Assembly (NCBI RefSeq): GCF_029784135.1
Contig: NC_073746.1
Span: 306,668,665 to 306,732,664, forward strand
From: Toxorhynchites rutilus septentrionalis
Taxonomy: Eukaryota; Arthropoda; Insecta; Diptera; Culicidae
DNA length: 64,000 nucleotides
Reading direction: 5' to 3'
The notes beneath the pieces are model-generated. The model ran no database searches. It saw nothing but the letters and a program-made list of their open reading frames with translations, and was not told where the DNA came from. This document shows, piece by piece, positions 21,179 through 32,399 of the stretch. Position 1 is the first letter of the stretch. The number at the start of each line of letters is the position of its first letter. The translations under genes were made by a program, and so were the position numbers.

Positions 21179-24100
21179 AAAGATGCTTTCTGTGCGGTAT
21201 TATCAACTTTTTCGTCAAAGAAGGTATCTGATTGGTTCATTGATTCTGGTGCAAGCGTGCACATGACGAACAACCCGGAATTTCTGGAAAATTTGCAGCC
21301 ATCGAGCGGATCTGTTATTGCTGCTAACGGAAGCGGGATGAAGGTAACGGCAACTGGTTCGGCCAGCTTAAAGCCGACATGTCAGGAGAATTGCATTCCT
21401 GTTCATGATGTTCAACTAATCCCGGAGCTTTCTGTAAATCTACTTTCCGTAAATCAAATAGTTAAAAAAGGATATACTGTTGTGTTCACTGATGCTGGAT
21501 GTAAGATTTCGAACAGCGACGGTAGAATTATTGCCACAGGTAGTCACGAGAATGAGTTGTTTTCACTCAAACAGCGGCCGGCGGATGTGAAGAATGCTTT
21601 GGCTTGCTCGATAGCAACCAGCGCGAAGGTTTGGCATCAGCGGCTGGGACATTTGAACTTCAAAAGTGTCAAGAAGTTAGCCAACGGATTGGTGGATGGA
21701 ATCGCAATCAACAACACAAATACGATAAACTGCAAGGTGTGTGCAATGGGAAAACATTGTCGGCATCCCTTTAGCAAAGAAGGTTCACGTGCAATGGAAA
21801 TACTCGATGTGGTGCACACAGACGTTTGCGGCCCCATGGAAGTGAAATCACTTGGCGGAAGCAGGTATTATATTGTATTCGTAGATGACAAATCTCGGAA
21901 GATGTGGACGTATTTCCTCAAAACGAAATCGGAAGCCGAAGTATTGAGAACCTTCCAAGAGTTCCATGTGATGGTCGAACGACAATCCGGACGGAAAATA
22001 AAGGTGGTTCGTAGCGATAACGGGAAGGAGTACGTAAATAAAGGATTCGAAAAATATTTAAAAATACACGGTATTCAACACCAGAAAACTACCGTATACA
22101 CCCCGGAGGAAAACGGCATGGCAGAGCGTGCAAACCGTTCCATTGTTGAACGTGCTCGTTGCTTACTGTTCGAAGCAGGGCTGGCAAAGACGTTTTGGGC
22201 TGAAGCCGTACACACATCCGTTTATTTGCTTAACCGGTCCCCTACGCAAGGTCACGACTTTACTCCCGAACAAGTCTGGTCCGGAAAGAAACCGAATGTG
22301 TCCCACCTTAGGATCTTCGGCACCAAGGCGATGGTGCAAGTGCCCAAACAAAGGCGACAGAAGTGGGATCCCAAGTCCCGCGAATGCATTTTCGTGGGAT
22401 ACGACGGCAACACGAAAGGATATCGGCTCTATGATCCGCAGTCGTGTAAAATTTCCATCAGTCGCGAAGTGTGTTTCATCGACGAAGGTATATCAAGTTC
22501 ACCAGTTGAGAAGCAGCATCCAGTTTTGATCCCGCTAGACGTCGAGTTCATCGCTTCACCGATAACTTTGGTCGAGAAGAGCGAAGACAACGACGACGAG
22601 GAAGAGTCCTTCACGGATTGCAACAGTGAAGACGAGGGAGATTTCAACGGTTACGACGTGACTCCTGTGCTCTCACCGCGCAAAACTTCAAATCCACCTC
22701 AGTCACAGGTGTTGAGGCGTAGCGGTCGGGAGCACAAAATTCCAGGCAAGTATAATGACTATCAAATAACGAATAAAGGTCTGCCGCATTCTAAAATTTT
22801 ACAGAAAGCTGGTACGAACGAGAGCGAATTGGTTGCACCAGCCCAGCTCACATCCCAGGAGCAGTTCAGTGGGATCGCAACCGCGATCGATATGGATCCA
22901 ATGACTAGTGGTGATCCGGTTACACATCAAGAGGCGCTATTGCGGGATGACGCGACACTCTGGAAACGAGCAATGCTTGAGGAGTATGATGCGCTGATGG
23001 CAAACGACACGTGGATACTAACTGAGCTGCCTGAAGGAAGAAGACCGATCAAATGTAAATGGGTCTTTAAGACCAAGCACGACGCAAACGGCAACGTGAA
23101 CAGACACAAGGCCCGCCTAGTCGTAAAAGGCTTCTCGCAGCGAGAGGGGGTGGACTATAACGAGACCTACTCACCCGTGGTCCGTCATAGCTCCCTGCGA
23201 TACCTTTTCGCCTTGTCAGCCAGGCATGGATTCTCCATTGACCAAATGGATGCAACAACGGCTTTCCTCCAAGGAGAGTTGCCAGAAGAAATTTACATGG
23301 ACCAGCCGCCGTGTTTTCAAAGGTCCGACCAGCCAAGACTGGTTTGCCGTTTGAATAAAGCTCTCTATGGCCTTAAACAATCGAGCCGCGTTTGGAACGC
23401 TAAACTCGATGCGGCGCTGCGTAGGTTCAGACTGACATCTTCGAATTTCGACCCATGTTTATATTATCGTATCGAATGCAATAGGATGATATTTGTTGCG
23501 ATATACGTAGACGACGTGATCATCTTTTCCAATGATGATATGTGGACCAGCGACATCAAGAAGAAGCTGCACAACACGTTCCAGATGAAAGACTTAGGAC
23601 CAGCTAGCTCGTGCCTAGGAATGCGAATTACTCGGAAGAAGGATGCTGTAGCTCTAGATCAAGAAGCTTACATAGAATCGGTGCTTTCCCGATTCAACAT
23701 GGGACAAGCGAAGGCAGTGTCGACCCCGATGAACTCCAGCATGAAGCTGACTAAGGAGACGGCTCCACAGACCGCGGATGAGATTGCAAAAATGAAAGCT
23801 ATCCCATACCAGGAAGCTGTAGGCAGTTTGATGTATCTGGCGCAGTGCACCAGACCCGATATTCTTTTTGCAGTCAACCAATTAAGTCGCTTTAACGCGA
23901 ATCCAGGAACCAAGCATTGGGAAGCGGTAAAACACCTGTTTCGATATATACGCGGTACGTCGAAACTTCAGCTGCGATACACCAAGGGAGGTAATACCGA
24001 TTTGATCGGTTACTCTGACGCTAACTGGGCTTCGGATCTGGACGATCGTAAGTCAACCAGCGGATATATTTTTATGCTGCAAGGTGCTGCAGTGTCTTGG

Positions 24101-24466
24101 TGTTGTAAGCGGCAACCCACCGTAGCTCTATCTACATGCGAGGCCGAGTACATGGCTCTATCCGCCACCGTACAGGAAGCTATGTGGTGGCGTGGTTTGA
24201 TGAAACAACTAGGTCTGGATCAAACCATCGAACTGTGCTGTGACAATCAGAGTACCATCTGTATTGCCAAAAACAGAGGCTATACGCCAAGGACGAAGCA
24301 TATAGACATACGTCATCACTTTGTATGCGATGCCCTCGATCAGAACATCGTAAGGCTGAGTTATGTAAGCACCGATAAACAGATTGCGGATGGTCTGACC
24401 AAGACCCTTGAACGGATCAAGTTAGAACGAAACCGAGCTGCAATGGGAGTGGACGCATCAGCTTAA
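21179..24466 (+). CDS. copia Pol polyprotein
   Basis: The open frame of 1095 codons directly follows the gag stop and has no ATG at its start. Domains in order are: aspartic protease (WFIDSGAS, catalytic Asp about residue 22); GAG-pre-integrase zinc motif (HQRLGH...CKVC); integrase core with D-D-E (HTDVCGP, RSDNGKEY, ENGMAERANR); reverse transcriptase (KARLVVKGFSQ, DQMDATTAFLQGEL, IYVDDVI); RNase H (YSDANWASD, STCEAEYMAL, DNQSTICIAKN). The first in-frame ATG lies beyond the protease active site, so normal expression should need readthrough of the gag stop. Apart from that stop all domains look intact. Confidence 0.93.
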   Translation, partial: KDAFCAVLSTFSSKKVSDWFIDSGASVHMTNNPEFLENLQPSSGSVIAANGSGMKVTATGSASLKPTCQENCIPVHDVQLIPELSVNLLSVNQIVKKGYTVVFTDAGCKISNSDGRIIATGSHENELFSLKQRPADVKNALACSIATSAKVWHQRLGHLNFKSVKKLANGLVDGIAINNTNTINCKVCAMGKHCRHPFSKEGSRAMEILDVVHTDVCGPMEVKSLGGSRYYIVFVDDKSRKMWTYFLKTKSEAEVLRTFQEFHVMVERQSGRKIKVVRSDNGKEYVNKGFEKYLKIHGIQHQKTTVYTPEENGMAERANRSIVERARCLLFEAGLAKTFWAEAVHTSVYLLNRSPTQGHDFTPEQVWSGKKPNVSHLRIFGTKAMVQVPKQRRQKWDPKSRECIFVGYDGNTKGYRLYDPQSCKISISREVCFIDEGISSSPVEKQHPVLIPLDVEFIASPITLVEKSEDNDDEEESFTDCNSEDEGDFNGYDVTPVLSPRKTSNPPQSQVLRRSGREHKIPGKYNDYQITNKGLPHSKILQKAGTNESELVAPAQLTSQEQFSGIATAIDMDPMTSGDPVTHQEALLRDDATLWKRAMLEEYDALMANDTWILTELPEGRRPIKCKWVFKTKHDANGNVNRHKARLVVKGFSQREGVDYNETYSPVVRHSSLRYLFALSARHGFSIDQMDATTAFLQGELPEEIYMDQPPCFQRSDQPRLVCRLNKALYGLKQSSRVWNAKLDAALRRFRLTSSNFDPCLYYRIECNRMIFVAIYVDDVIIFSNDDMWTSDIKKKLHNTFQMKDLGPASSCLGMRITRKKDAVALDQEAYIESVLSRFNMGQAKAVSTPMNSSMKLTKETAPQTADEIAKMKAIPYQEAVGSLMYLAQCTRPDILFAVNQLSRFNANPGTKHWEAVKHLFRYIRGTSKLQLRYTKGGNTDLIGYSDANWASDLDDRKSTSGYIFMLQGAAVSWCCKRQPTVALSTCEAEYMALSATVQEAMWWRGLMKQLGLDQTIELCCDNQSTICIAKNRGYTPRTKHIDIRHHFVCDALDQNIVRLSYVSTDKQIADGLTKTLERIKLERNRAAMGVDASA

Positions 24467-24473
24467 GCGGGGG

Positions 24474-24685
24474 TGTTGGAATTATATAAGCTGTGCTTCA
24501 TCTAATTATCCATATCTGTGCTACAATGTAATTGAAGCCAACTCTGTTATAGTTTGGAATTAATGTGTAACATTTGACGTTTCTCTGCTGTACTGTACTT
24601 TATCATTTTTCTTTTTTTCTCTCAATAAAACCTGTAACGACACGGACGTACATTATCTTTACTGCGCGTTTTCATTATATTAACA
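24474..24685 (+). repeat. copia 3' LTR
   Basis: A 212-bp copy matching the 5' LTR. It is preceded by a short polypurine tract (AGCGGGGG, 24465-24472). Confidence 0.95.
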
Positions 24686-25324
24686 AGGTTCATTGTTCAT
24701 TTGAGCTGCCATTTGTGTGTTAAACATACCAACACTACATAATTTAACGCGACATTCTTATAACTTGAATAGCATGACCGATATCGATTTTTTCTTTATC
24801 ACTGCTGCTTTGTTCCGTGATTCCAATAACTATTTTGTAATGAAGCCCTAGATTTCTTTGTCTGATTTTTTTTTGAAAACATATACATCTCAATCAACTT
24901 ACGGCGGATATTAATGGAGTATTGAAATAAAGAATTCCCGAGAATAGATTCAAAAGTAAATTTTTTATGTGGATTTTAGCGGTGAAAACAATCTCTTGGA
25001 ATTGGGAAGAAACTAAATAGCTATACAAATAACTTTCCATGGAATGTTAGAAAACCAAATAAATGAATTTAAAACAAACCGTTATTATTAATTTAGCTAA
25101 TATTTTTATCCATAAAACTATAAAATAGAAAATAGAAGCAATCCCAAAATGAAATTTACGCGAGGTTCAATTTTATGTTGATCTTTTTAGAAATAATTGG
25201 TGTAATGTCCACGTGGTCAACAGGGGGAGGGGTATAGGAAAAGTCCACGTTTGTCCACGGTGGGGAAGGGAGATGTTCAAAAACATGATTTTTCTGTCCA
25301 CGAGGTATGTGGACAGCCCCTAAG

Positions 25325-27417
25325 CTGTTGAGACAGTTCTCAATTCCAACATTTGCAGTGTAATTATTACGGATAATTTTTTTATTCTAATGAAGTAAAA
25401 ACTACAAAAATCAGGATCATTTCAGTAAAATCAGGGAAAATCGAGTGTTTGTCAGGATATCAGGGAGTGTACCAAAAAGTCTGGGAAACCTTGAAAAATC
25501 AGGAAGGTTGGCATCTCTGACTGTATGTAATCCTCGATGGTAACACATGCAAAAATAGTTGTCTTGTTCTTCCAATGATTGAAAGACACTATCCAAGGAA
25601 ACCCGGAAACTGATGAATTTGTTGTAAAACTATCGCTTGATAAACTACGTTCTCCGAAAAACTTCCCAACCAACCATAGCAGAAAAACTCAAACATGAAC
25701 CGAAGTTTCTACAGCATCATTGTAAACCCAATTTCACCGGATTCACTCTAGCATCTGTACCAAAATCTCACCGCTGCACGGTTCAAGTGGAGCATTTTTC
25801 ACACTAATAACAACACAACGCATAACTTTGCTGGCCGCGGCAAAGCCCCAAAGCTGCTGGAACAAACTCTCAGAACAGTTTGCGCTTTGACACAGTTCGG
25901 TCGAGCTTTCCTTCGCTACGGTGTCTCCAATGGCGGATTGAATTTACTTTGTATCTGAAGTGTGTGTTGTTCCTTGGCTCTCGCTCTCTCTCGCTAGCTC
26001 GCTGTCTATTTCAGTCTTTTATTCCGACCCACACCTACAGTGTGTGTTCTCGAGGAGAGGAAGCAAAAGTTCGATTCCCAGACGAGCCAGGAAAAAACTG
26101 GCACAATTTTCTGCTTGTTCGGGCTAGGAAAAGTGCCTCGATTGGTGTCTTGACGCGACCAGGAAGTTCTTCGATAAAAGGTAGTTAAAATGTGGTGTAC
26201 TAAAATTTATTCCATTCATATTACGTCCGGAAAGTAAGCTCCCAAATTGTGTTCGCAATTTTTTCTCGCCCTCGCGAAGGAGGTGTGTTACTTTTTTTTT
26301 TTTGCCAGAGGGGGGTTTCTGGAAGTGATAAGCGATGTCTTAAGTGTGAAAAGGTGCAACGAGGATGGTTTGCGTTTGTAATGCTGAAATTCGTTATGGC
26401 ATTTGCCTACGGCCCTTTTTTTATTGTTGTTAACCAAGCATTATATTCCATTTAATCGTCCTTATGTGCACTGGTAAGGATCTCGCTAACCAGGAAGTGA
26501 AAATTTTCTTACACGCAAAAGTGCTGTGAAGATAAGTGGAACCAATTGGAAAAAAGGAAGGAAACCAAAACGCCAAGTGATATGAGAAAAGAAAGTCCTG
26601 ATTCAGAAGAGTAGTCCCCGTAATTTATACACACATAATGTGGTGGTAGGATTTTCCTGCCTTCAGTGGTGCTATTTTCTATGTGTGCTCGAGCTTGTTG
26701 TGTAGGAGGTGTACAGGTGTTTGTGCTGGATGAGCCCAGCACGCCTTTCTCGCGAGTGTGGGTGTGTTCTTTCGAAGCCAGCCCATGTGCGGTGTGTATA
26801 TGTGTATCCGAGCCCGAACGCAAAGATAACAAGTGGGGTCCCGTGCGAAGGAATTTGTTGGTGAACATAAATAAAAATACAGCCAACCTGTTTCCGATAG
26901 CAGGTTGGGATCGGTATGTAGTTTCCTGAGCCTTGTGGCCGATTGCTGTGCATTAGAATCACCCTGAGTGATTACTGAGACTCTAGTTGAGAAAGAGCTT
27001 CCCAGCGAGTGGAGTGCGAAAGTATATCCAGTTATAGATAAGCTCTGACAGATTCTTGGAAGTTTCACCATACATAACACCTTACTTATATTACTACTAA
27101 ATAGAGGAAGCATGGTATGGGCTACAGATGATCGTAATATCGTCGTCCTGCAAGTCTTATATGTCAAAAGTTGCGCGCACTATTATGACCGAATATTTCC
27201 GATTTGATGCTGCAAATATCCAAACCTGTTTTGTTCATCGAGAATTTGAGAAATGATAATTTCTATCGAGCTCTGGGTAGAGTATATTCTTATAGGAACA
27301 GCATATGAAAGGCTCGCGGAACGGAAATGAAAAACAAGTTTGTGAATCAAAAATAACTCAATCCGTTCGATACACCGGCCGGTACGCCAATAAGCCAGCG
27401 ATTATCCAATCAATGTA
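25325..27417. other. Repeat-poor stretch, possible host 5' region
   Basis: About 25860-26190 and 26640-26930 are GC-richer than the surroundings, contain TC and GT runs and show few repeats. The first ends in AAAAGGTAGTTAAAA, a possible splice donor. This could be untranslated leader exons of a host gene whose coding part lies elsewhere, but no protein is recognisable. Confidence 0.25.
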
Positions 27418-27597
27418 CAGGGGTTCTCAAACTGTTTTGGGCAAGAGACCCCTTTTCCAGAATTAAGTCGTACCTTAGACCCCCATAGCCAAAATTTCTT
27501 TGAAAATAATATCTTTAGTTTTTTTTCATACTGGATAATTATCAGTTTGAAAACATTGCAGATGGTTAAATAAATAAACTTGAAATTATTTTTTCAC

Positions 27598-27750
27598 GGA
27601 GGCGATCTGGCGTAGTGATAACATCCGCACCTCTCACGCAGAAGATCATGAGTTCAATTCACACTCTCGACATTCTTCCAAAAAATGGAAGTAATGTGAC
27701 AAACCAGCCAAAAATGTGTTGAAAGTCACTATAATACAGTAAAAAAAAAT
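27598..27750 (+). mobile_element. tRNA-derived SINE, family A, copy 3
   Basis: It begins GGAGGCGATCTGGCGTAGTG, with box B-like GAGTTCAATTC and a poly-A tail after ATAATACAGT. It is more diverged than the copies at 5.1-5.5 kb. Confidence 0.8.
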
Positions 27751-28239
27751 ATTTTCTCATCATATTCAACAAAATAGAGATAAAATTTAGTAAATATCAA
27801 GTGTAATAAATAATTATTAATAAAAATTACTCCCAACCTATAAAAACATTCAAATCATAAGCCAAATCAAAATCTATCCACAAGTAACAAAATATCAAAA
27901 TACGGTTCAATATTGGTTAGTTAAAGACTTAAATCTTCGCGTTCGTTGATTTTTAAAATTCTGTTTCGCGTTGTTTGTGACCATAATGAAGCCTTTTTCG
28001 ACAAAGTATGATGATGGAAAACGAGAAGATATTTTTCAGCAATGACTCACATCGCGGGATACTGTTTTTCAATGTTTCGTTATAACTAGAACATATGACA
28101 ACTTTGGTTGTACCCCTGCTCGAGATCCTCATCTGTGTTGATGATAATCAACTTTTCTTGCATTTTCACCTTGGATCCATTGTCGAATTTGAAAATTTTG
28201 AAGATCTAAAAATATTTTAGTGAAATCCTTGTGTAATGC

Positions 28240-29040
28240 TTCCTAGTGAGTGACATATGATAATATAACATGGTCCTGAAGCTTTTGTGATAATTTTGCC
28301 AAATGCAGAAACTGTGAATGTTTTCTTCTGCTCAAATTGTGTTTTGAACGTTTTGTCAGAAGAGCCGATATTATTAATATTGTTTCAATCAAGTTGAAAT
28401 CGTCACGCTGCAGCTGAAACACCAATTCAAAAAAGCTGAAAATTTTGCTATGCAAGAGATTCTTGGTGGTCAGCGAACTCCAGCGTGTCGAAGTAACCGA
28501 GTAAATATTTCGTCGTTTTTCTCATATAGCTGAACAAATAATCGAAGGTTTTTGATAGCACTCATAACACACAGTAAAGACAGATGCGATCTAGGGCTCA
28601 GATTTTTGCTACTAAATGCTGTCTGTGAATCGCGAAGTGAATGGCCACTACCTTACGCAGTCGTAACTTTGAGTGAGCTGTAAAACCACGATGACGACCA
28701 ACCATTGATGGTGCACCATCAGTCTCAATGTTCTTCCATTAAATGGCTTTTTGGGTAAAAAAACCGATCGATTCTCCTCTGGTATTTGTCTTCATGTTTG
28801 TAGCAAAAATCATTTCTTGGCACATATTTTCATCTTTGATGTATCGAACATACCCTAACAACAGAGCTTCATTGCTGGGTAATGTAGACTCGTCCAGCTG
28901 AAGAGAAAATCTGTTGGTCTACAATAAATTGAATAACATTTTTCTCTCTTCGCGACCCATCTCAAGCTTCCTGAAATAATTTTGAAAAAATGGTTTCGCC
29001 ATGCACATAGATGGCCAAGCATTTTGTAATTTTTTTCTTC
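28240..29040 (-). pseudogene. hAT transposase relic
   Basis: Minus-strand pieces read FSLQLDESTLPSNEALLLGY, VRYIKDENMCQEMIF, TDGAPSMVGRHRGF, IHRQHLVAKNLSP and SAIKNLRLFVQLYEKN. They follow the order of Zaphod/ZBED-type hAT transposases: catalytic Asp in LDEST, TDGAPxM, and CxIHRQxLAxK. Frameshifts and stops separate them. It is inactive. Confidence 0.75.
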
Positions 29041-30254
29041 AATCACTTTATTCTAGTTTATTTCATTCAGCTATGTAATACCTTGTAATCTCTTGAATTT
29101 GTTGAAGAAGTTGAGTACATTATCATTCAAGATCCAACGTATTTCAGAGGGCCTCTGAACTTGCAACCTAAGGGCAGGCTTGTTATAGAGTAAAATATCA
29201 GGAGCATGTTTGGACATGAATTTGATGATCACTTCCTTCGTGTTAAATCACATATATGTTTAAAATACAGAGAACTGTTGAACATGCCTAAATAATTCGT
29301 ACGCTCTTGCACGAACCTGTTCAGGTTTTTTGCCTGCCAAATTTTTCATTTTGTACTTTTTGTACTTTTTCATTTTCATCTTGTGCACACTCATCGTCTT
29401 GTTGAGTTTTTAAAATGTACAGCAATAACATTTTCTGGTAAGATATTAGTCATTCTCAGGGTTGCCACATCTACAGAATATTCTGTATTTTAACAGATTT
29501 TTCGCCAAATTTCAGATACAGAATTTGTATATACAGAATTACAAAGATTCAAAATTTAATTATATTTTTTCAAATTAAAATTAGAATATTAAATTAATTA
29601 CAGTTCATTTTCTCTGTCTACCTTCTTACTAATAAACCTAGTTTTTTTTGTCGTTGAGCCATGAAGATATATACCTTGATTTATAAAAATGTTGAACCAT
29701 ATGAAATGTTACTTCACTTCTTCATTCCTGCCAAGGATGTTTTTAGGACACTTCTTGATAATTCCATATTCATCAGCGTGTGTTGAGTGAATATTCCCGC
29801 TTCACAATGCCAACAAAACGAAGTTCTGAAATCGGTTGGCTTCCACAATGATGGACTCTATTTCGAAAGCAAAGAACTATGTATCGACTCAAGGAGGAGC
29901 GTCAAGGATTAAATTGACGGAAAATTTAAGAACAGAAAAGTTCGACAAAACCATGTATAAACGTCATACAATTTATTGTGAGAAAATTTTACAGGATCAA
30001 ATGTGCCAACCCTGGTCATTTTAATAACTGGATGGTTCACGTAACACAACTTATAGAGTATCTTTAATATTTCAAATAAGAACTTGTGTTATTTTATAGG
30101 AATCTATATTCAGACCCAGTCGACCTCCAAAATCAATTTTCGTTTCTGGGAAACCGAAATCGATCCCAAGGTGTCGATATCGACCACTTTGAGAAACCCT
30201 AATGTGTAACATCCCTAAACCGGAATTTTCCTTGTCTCTCCGGAATCGCTGGTA

Positions 30255-31123
30255 CAGCGCGGACTCGATTATATACTGTGTTTGATTTCTTCTCACTGTA
30301 TATAATCGAATCCTAAATATAATCGAGTCAAAACAATTGTTTTATTAGTTTTTTTTGCATGTATTTTTGGTTTTTTGAAAATAAAAGAGGAATTTGATTT
30401 TTGATTCATCCCCTTAATGTCAGAAAACACCTTTATCACATGAAAAAAAAAATTATCCAGATTCTCTCAGGAGGTGATAGACGATCATATTTGATGAAAA
30501 AATCCTCCTACGCATGTGTTCGAATTTCAACAATGACAGAGTTAGAGAATTTTTTTTTGTTTCGGACTCTGTTGCCTCAAACTGGCTCAACATTGAAAAG
30601 TACGCTACGGAAGACGTTTCTGATGCTTTCATTTAACAGATGGCAAAATTTGGTACAGGATATAGTAGTGGAACAACTGAATTAGTGGATTTTAATAACA
30701 TTTTGGAAGTGAAACACTTAAAAGTTAATAACTTGTAATGTGTTATTTTAAATTTACTCCTAAAAATTTATATTAAACTAGATTGTTTCTATCAATTAAA
30801 TTGAAGTTCTTTAACCGCTTTACAATTTGTTCTTTGACGCCCAGCTTCTATCTTTCTTAATTTAGCTGCAATATCGATATGAACAATTCCTGGTGAAAAT
30901 TCGGCCAAAAATTTCAAAAATCACGATTTTTACCCACCGTACATATAATAGCCACTTAAACTTCACCTTAACATTGAAAGGTTACATTTCTTCTTGAAAT
31001 AAGCCATATTTGAAATATAAAAAAAATATTTTTTTTCCAAACTGTATATAATTGAGTCCAAAATTGTATATAATCGAATCACATATTATATAATCGAGTC
31101 TGTATATAATCGACTCCGACCTG
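30255..31123. mobile_element. pogo/Tc1-like non-autonomous element
   Basis: TA dinucleotides flank an 869-bp element whose ends read CAGCGCGGACTCGATTATAT and, inverted, CAGGTCGGAGTCGATTATAT. Subterminal copies of TATAATCGAGTC/ATTCGATTATAT are repeated several times at both ends in both orientations. A 94-codon frame at 30401-30685 is not clearly recognisable. It is likely a MITE of the pogo/Tc1 superfamily. Confidence 0.7.
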
Positions 31124-31790
31124 TATTGAAAATTGCATTATCATGGTGACAGATGATTTTAATTCTTCCACAATGCAGAACTTTTGTCATGTTCGTTCGG
31201 TAGGTCCAAAAGATTTTGATAATTATCTTCTAATTATCTATTATTGTTTCAAGGTAATCAACTAACAATTTCTTTTTGTAACCCATAAAAACCGAAGTAA
31301 CTTCTCGGACGATTTTTATAACTTTGCTTGATCTGGAGCTGAACAGCGAGGTTGAATCCTATACTTTATTGTGCAATTCAGGGTTGTAATGGTAAACCGG
31401 AATCTTTTCAGTAGTCTCGAAAAATTGCTCAATTTTATTCTTCTTAAAAATATATTGGAGAAAATTTTCTTGAGTTTAAACTCAATTTGAAGTATTTTAC
31501 TACTGTTTTGCATCTGAAAAACAGGAAGTGGGTTATATCTATGGTATAACCGCAAGGGTGACGTAGGACTATCGTTGATTTAGAGATCATTTGTATGAAG
31601 TTGAATCTGAATTCATTCTGAATGAATGAATATTTGGAGAACTTCGAAAACGAGAGCGTTACGTTGGAGGCACAAGGTTTTATGCATCCAATATTGGATA
31701 CGGAAATATCCTACTGATGGGGAAGAATAATCTTCAGAAGCTATCCTGTTGATTGCGATTGATTGAAAAATCACAAAACCTAATGTATTT
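31124..31790. other. Intergenic, no gene recognised
   Basis: Unrecognised. A GACGTAGGACTATCG edge of the palindrome family lies at about 31559-31573. Confidence 0.4.
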
Positions 31791-31791
31791 G

Positions 31792-32085
31792 GTCACAGTG
31801 TTACATGGATAGAAAACATTAAAATAAACTCTTTCATATGAATGTAATTTTAAATTCCCAGAGGAACTGGCAGATTATTTTCAGTAACGATTAGATATTT
31901 CCACATTTTCCTCGATACTGGAAGCCCACCAGTGGTTAATGCTAACTCGATAACCATCTGTTAATAGCACTTGATTGAAACATATTTGGTCACAGTGTTA
32001 CATGGATAGAAAACATTCAAATAAACTCTTTCACATGAATGTATTTTTAAATTCCTAGAGGAACTGGCAGATTATTTTCCGGATC
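31792..32085 (+). repeat. Two direct copies of a ~100-bp repeat
   Basis: TTGGTCACAGTGTTACATGG...GAGGAACTGGCAGATTATTT occurs at about 31790-31890 and again at about 31986-32085 with few changes, separated by about 95 bp. Confidence 0.75.
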
Positions 32086-32116
32086 TTTCTCGATCCAAAC
32101 GGAAAGAATTCCGTGC

Positions 32117-32143
32117 GTGTATGTGTGTGTGTGTGTGTGTGTG
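32117..32143. repeat. (TG)n microsatellite
   Basis: A GT-dinucleotide run of about 25 bp. Confidence 0.85.
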
Positions 32144-32334
32144 TAGCGGCTGCTTCGAGATCTTCCCGGGGAACCGTTTGTAGCATCACTCTCCTCCTGA
32201 TGGATTCCCTTCTGGCCTAAGGTGCACAAACAGGCTCTTGGTGACACCGTTCATCCGCGCTTTCATGATAAATGAAGAGCTTCACCACAACAGCGACAAC
32301 ATGCTCCAATCGCTGTTCAATTAGAACTGAGTGG

Positions 32335-32365
32335 ATTTCCGAGCGGCGCTCGCTTATATACCGAT
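32335..32365 (-). promoter_or_regulatory. Promoter-like TATA motif, minus strand
   Basis: On the minus strand CGGTATATAAGCGAGCGCCG is followed about 85 bp later by ATGAAAGCGCGGATG, a short frame of 26 codons. It looks like a compact TATA promoter with a broken coding start. The gene it came from was not identified. Confidence 0.35.
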
Positions 32366-32399
32366 TGGTGATTTCAATAGCCTATTTTGAAAGCAAATT

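Larger units (their letters stand above)
20088..24685 (+). mobile_element. Full-length Ty1/copia LTR retrotransposon (4598 bp)
   Basis: Two 212-bp LTRs (TG...CA) flank gag and pol in the copia order protease-integrase-RT-RNase H. The target duplication AGGTT lies on both sides (20083-20087 and 24686-24690). By eye the LTRs are identical, so insertion is recent. The only apparent defect is an in-frame TAA between gag and pol. Confidence 0.97.
17918..25319. mobile_element. Possible old TIR element split by copia
   Basis: AGGGGCTGTCCACATACC at the left end recurs inverted at the right end (GGTATGTGGACAGCCCCT). Next to each end are G-rich stretches with repeated GTCCACG and CCACGTGG words. Removing the copia element leaves a body of about 2.8 kb containing a mariner relic and unrecognised sequence. 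No transposase matching these ends was seen. Two independent short elements in opposite orientation remain an alternative. Confidence 0.4.
27418..30201 (-). mobile_element. Decayed hAT element (Zaphod-like)
   Basis: The left end CAGGGGTTCTCAAACTG and the inverted right end (minus strand TAGGGTTTCTCAAAGTGGTC) have the CAGGGGT-type hAT start. A hAT transposase relic lies inside on the minus strand. A family A SINE is inserted at 27598-27750. No clear 8-bp target duplication survives. Confidence 0.65.

Noticed and set aside
21069..21266. Gag-pol frameshift in copia
   Set aside because: The alternative-frame open stretch is fortuitous; Gag and Pol share one frame separated by a TAA.
22128..22529. 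Frames overlapping copia pol on other frames or strand
   Set aside because: Shadow frames of a well-supported polyprotein.
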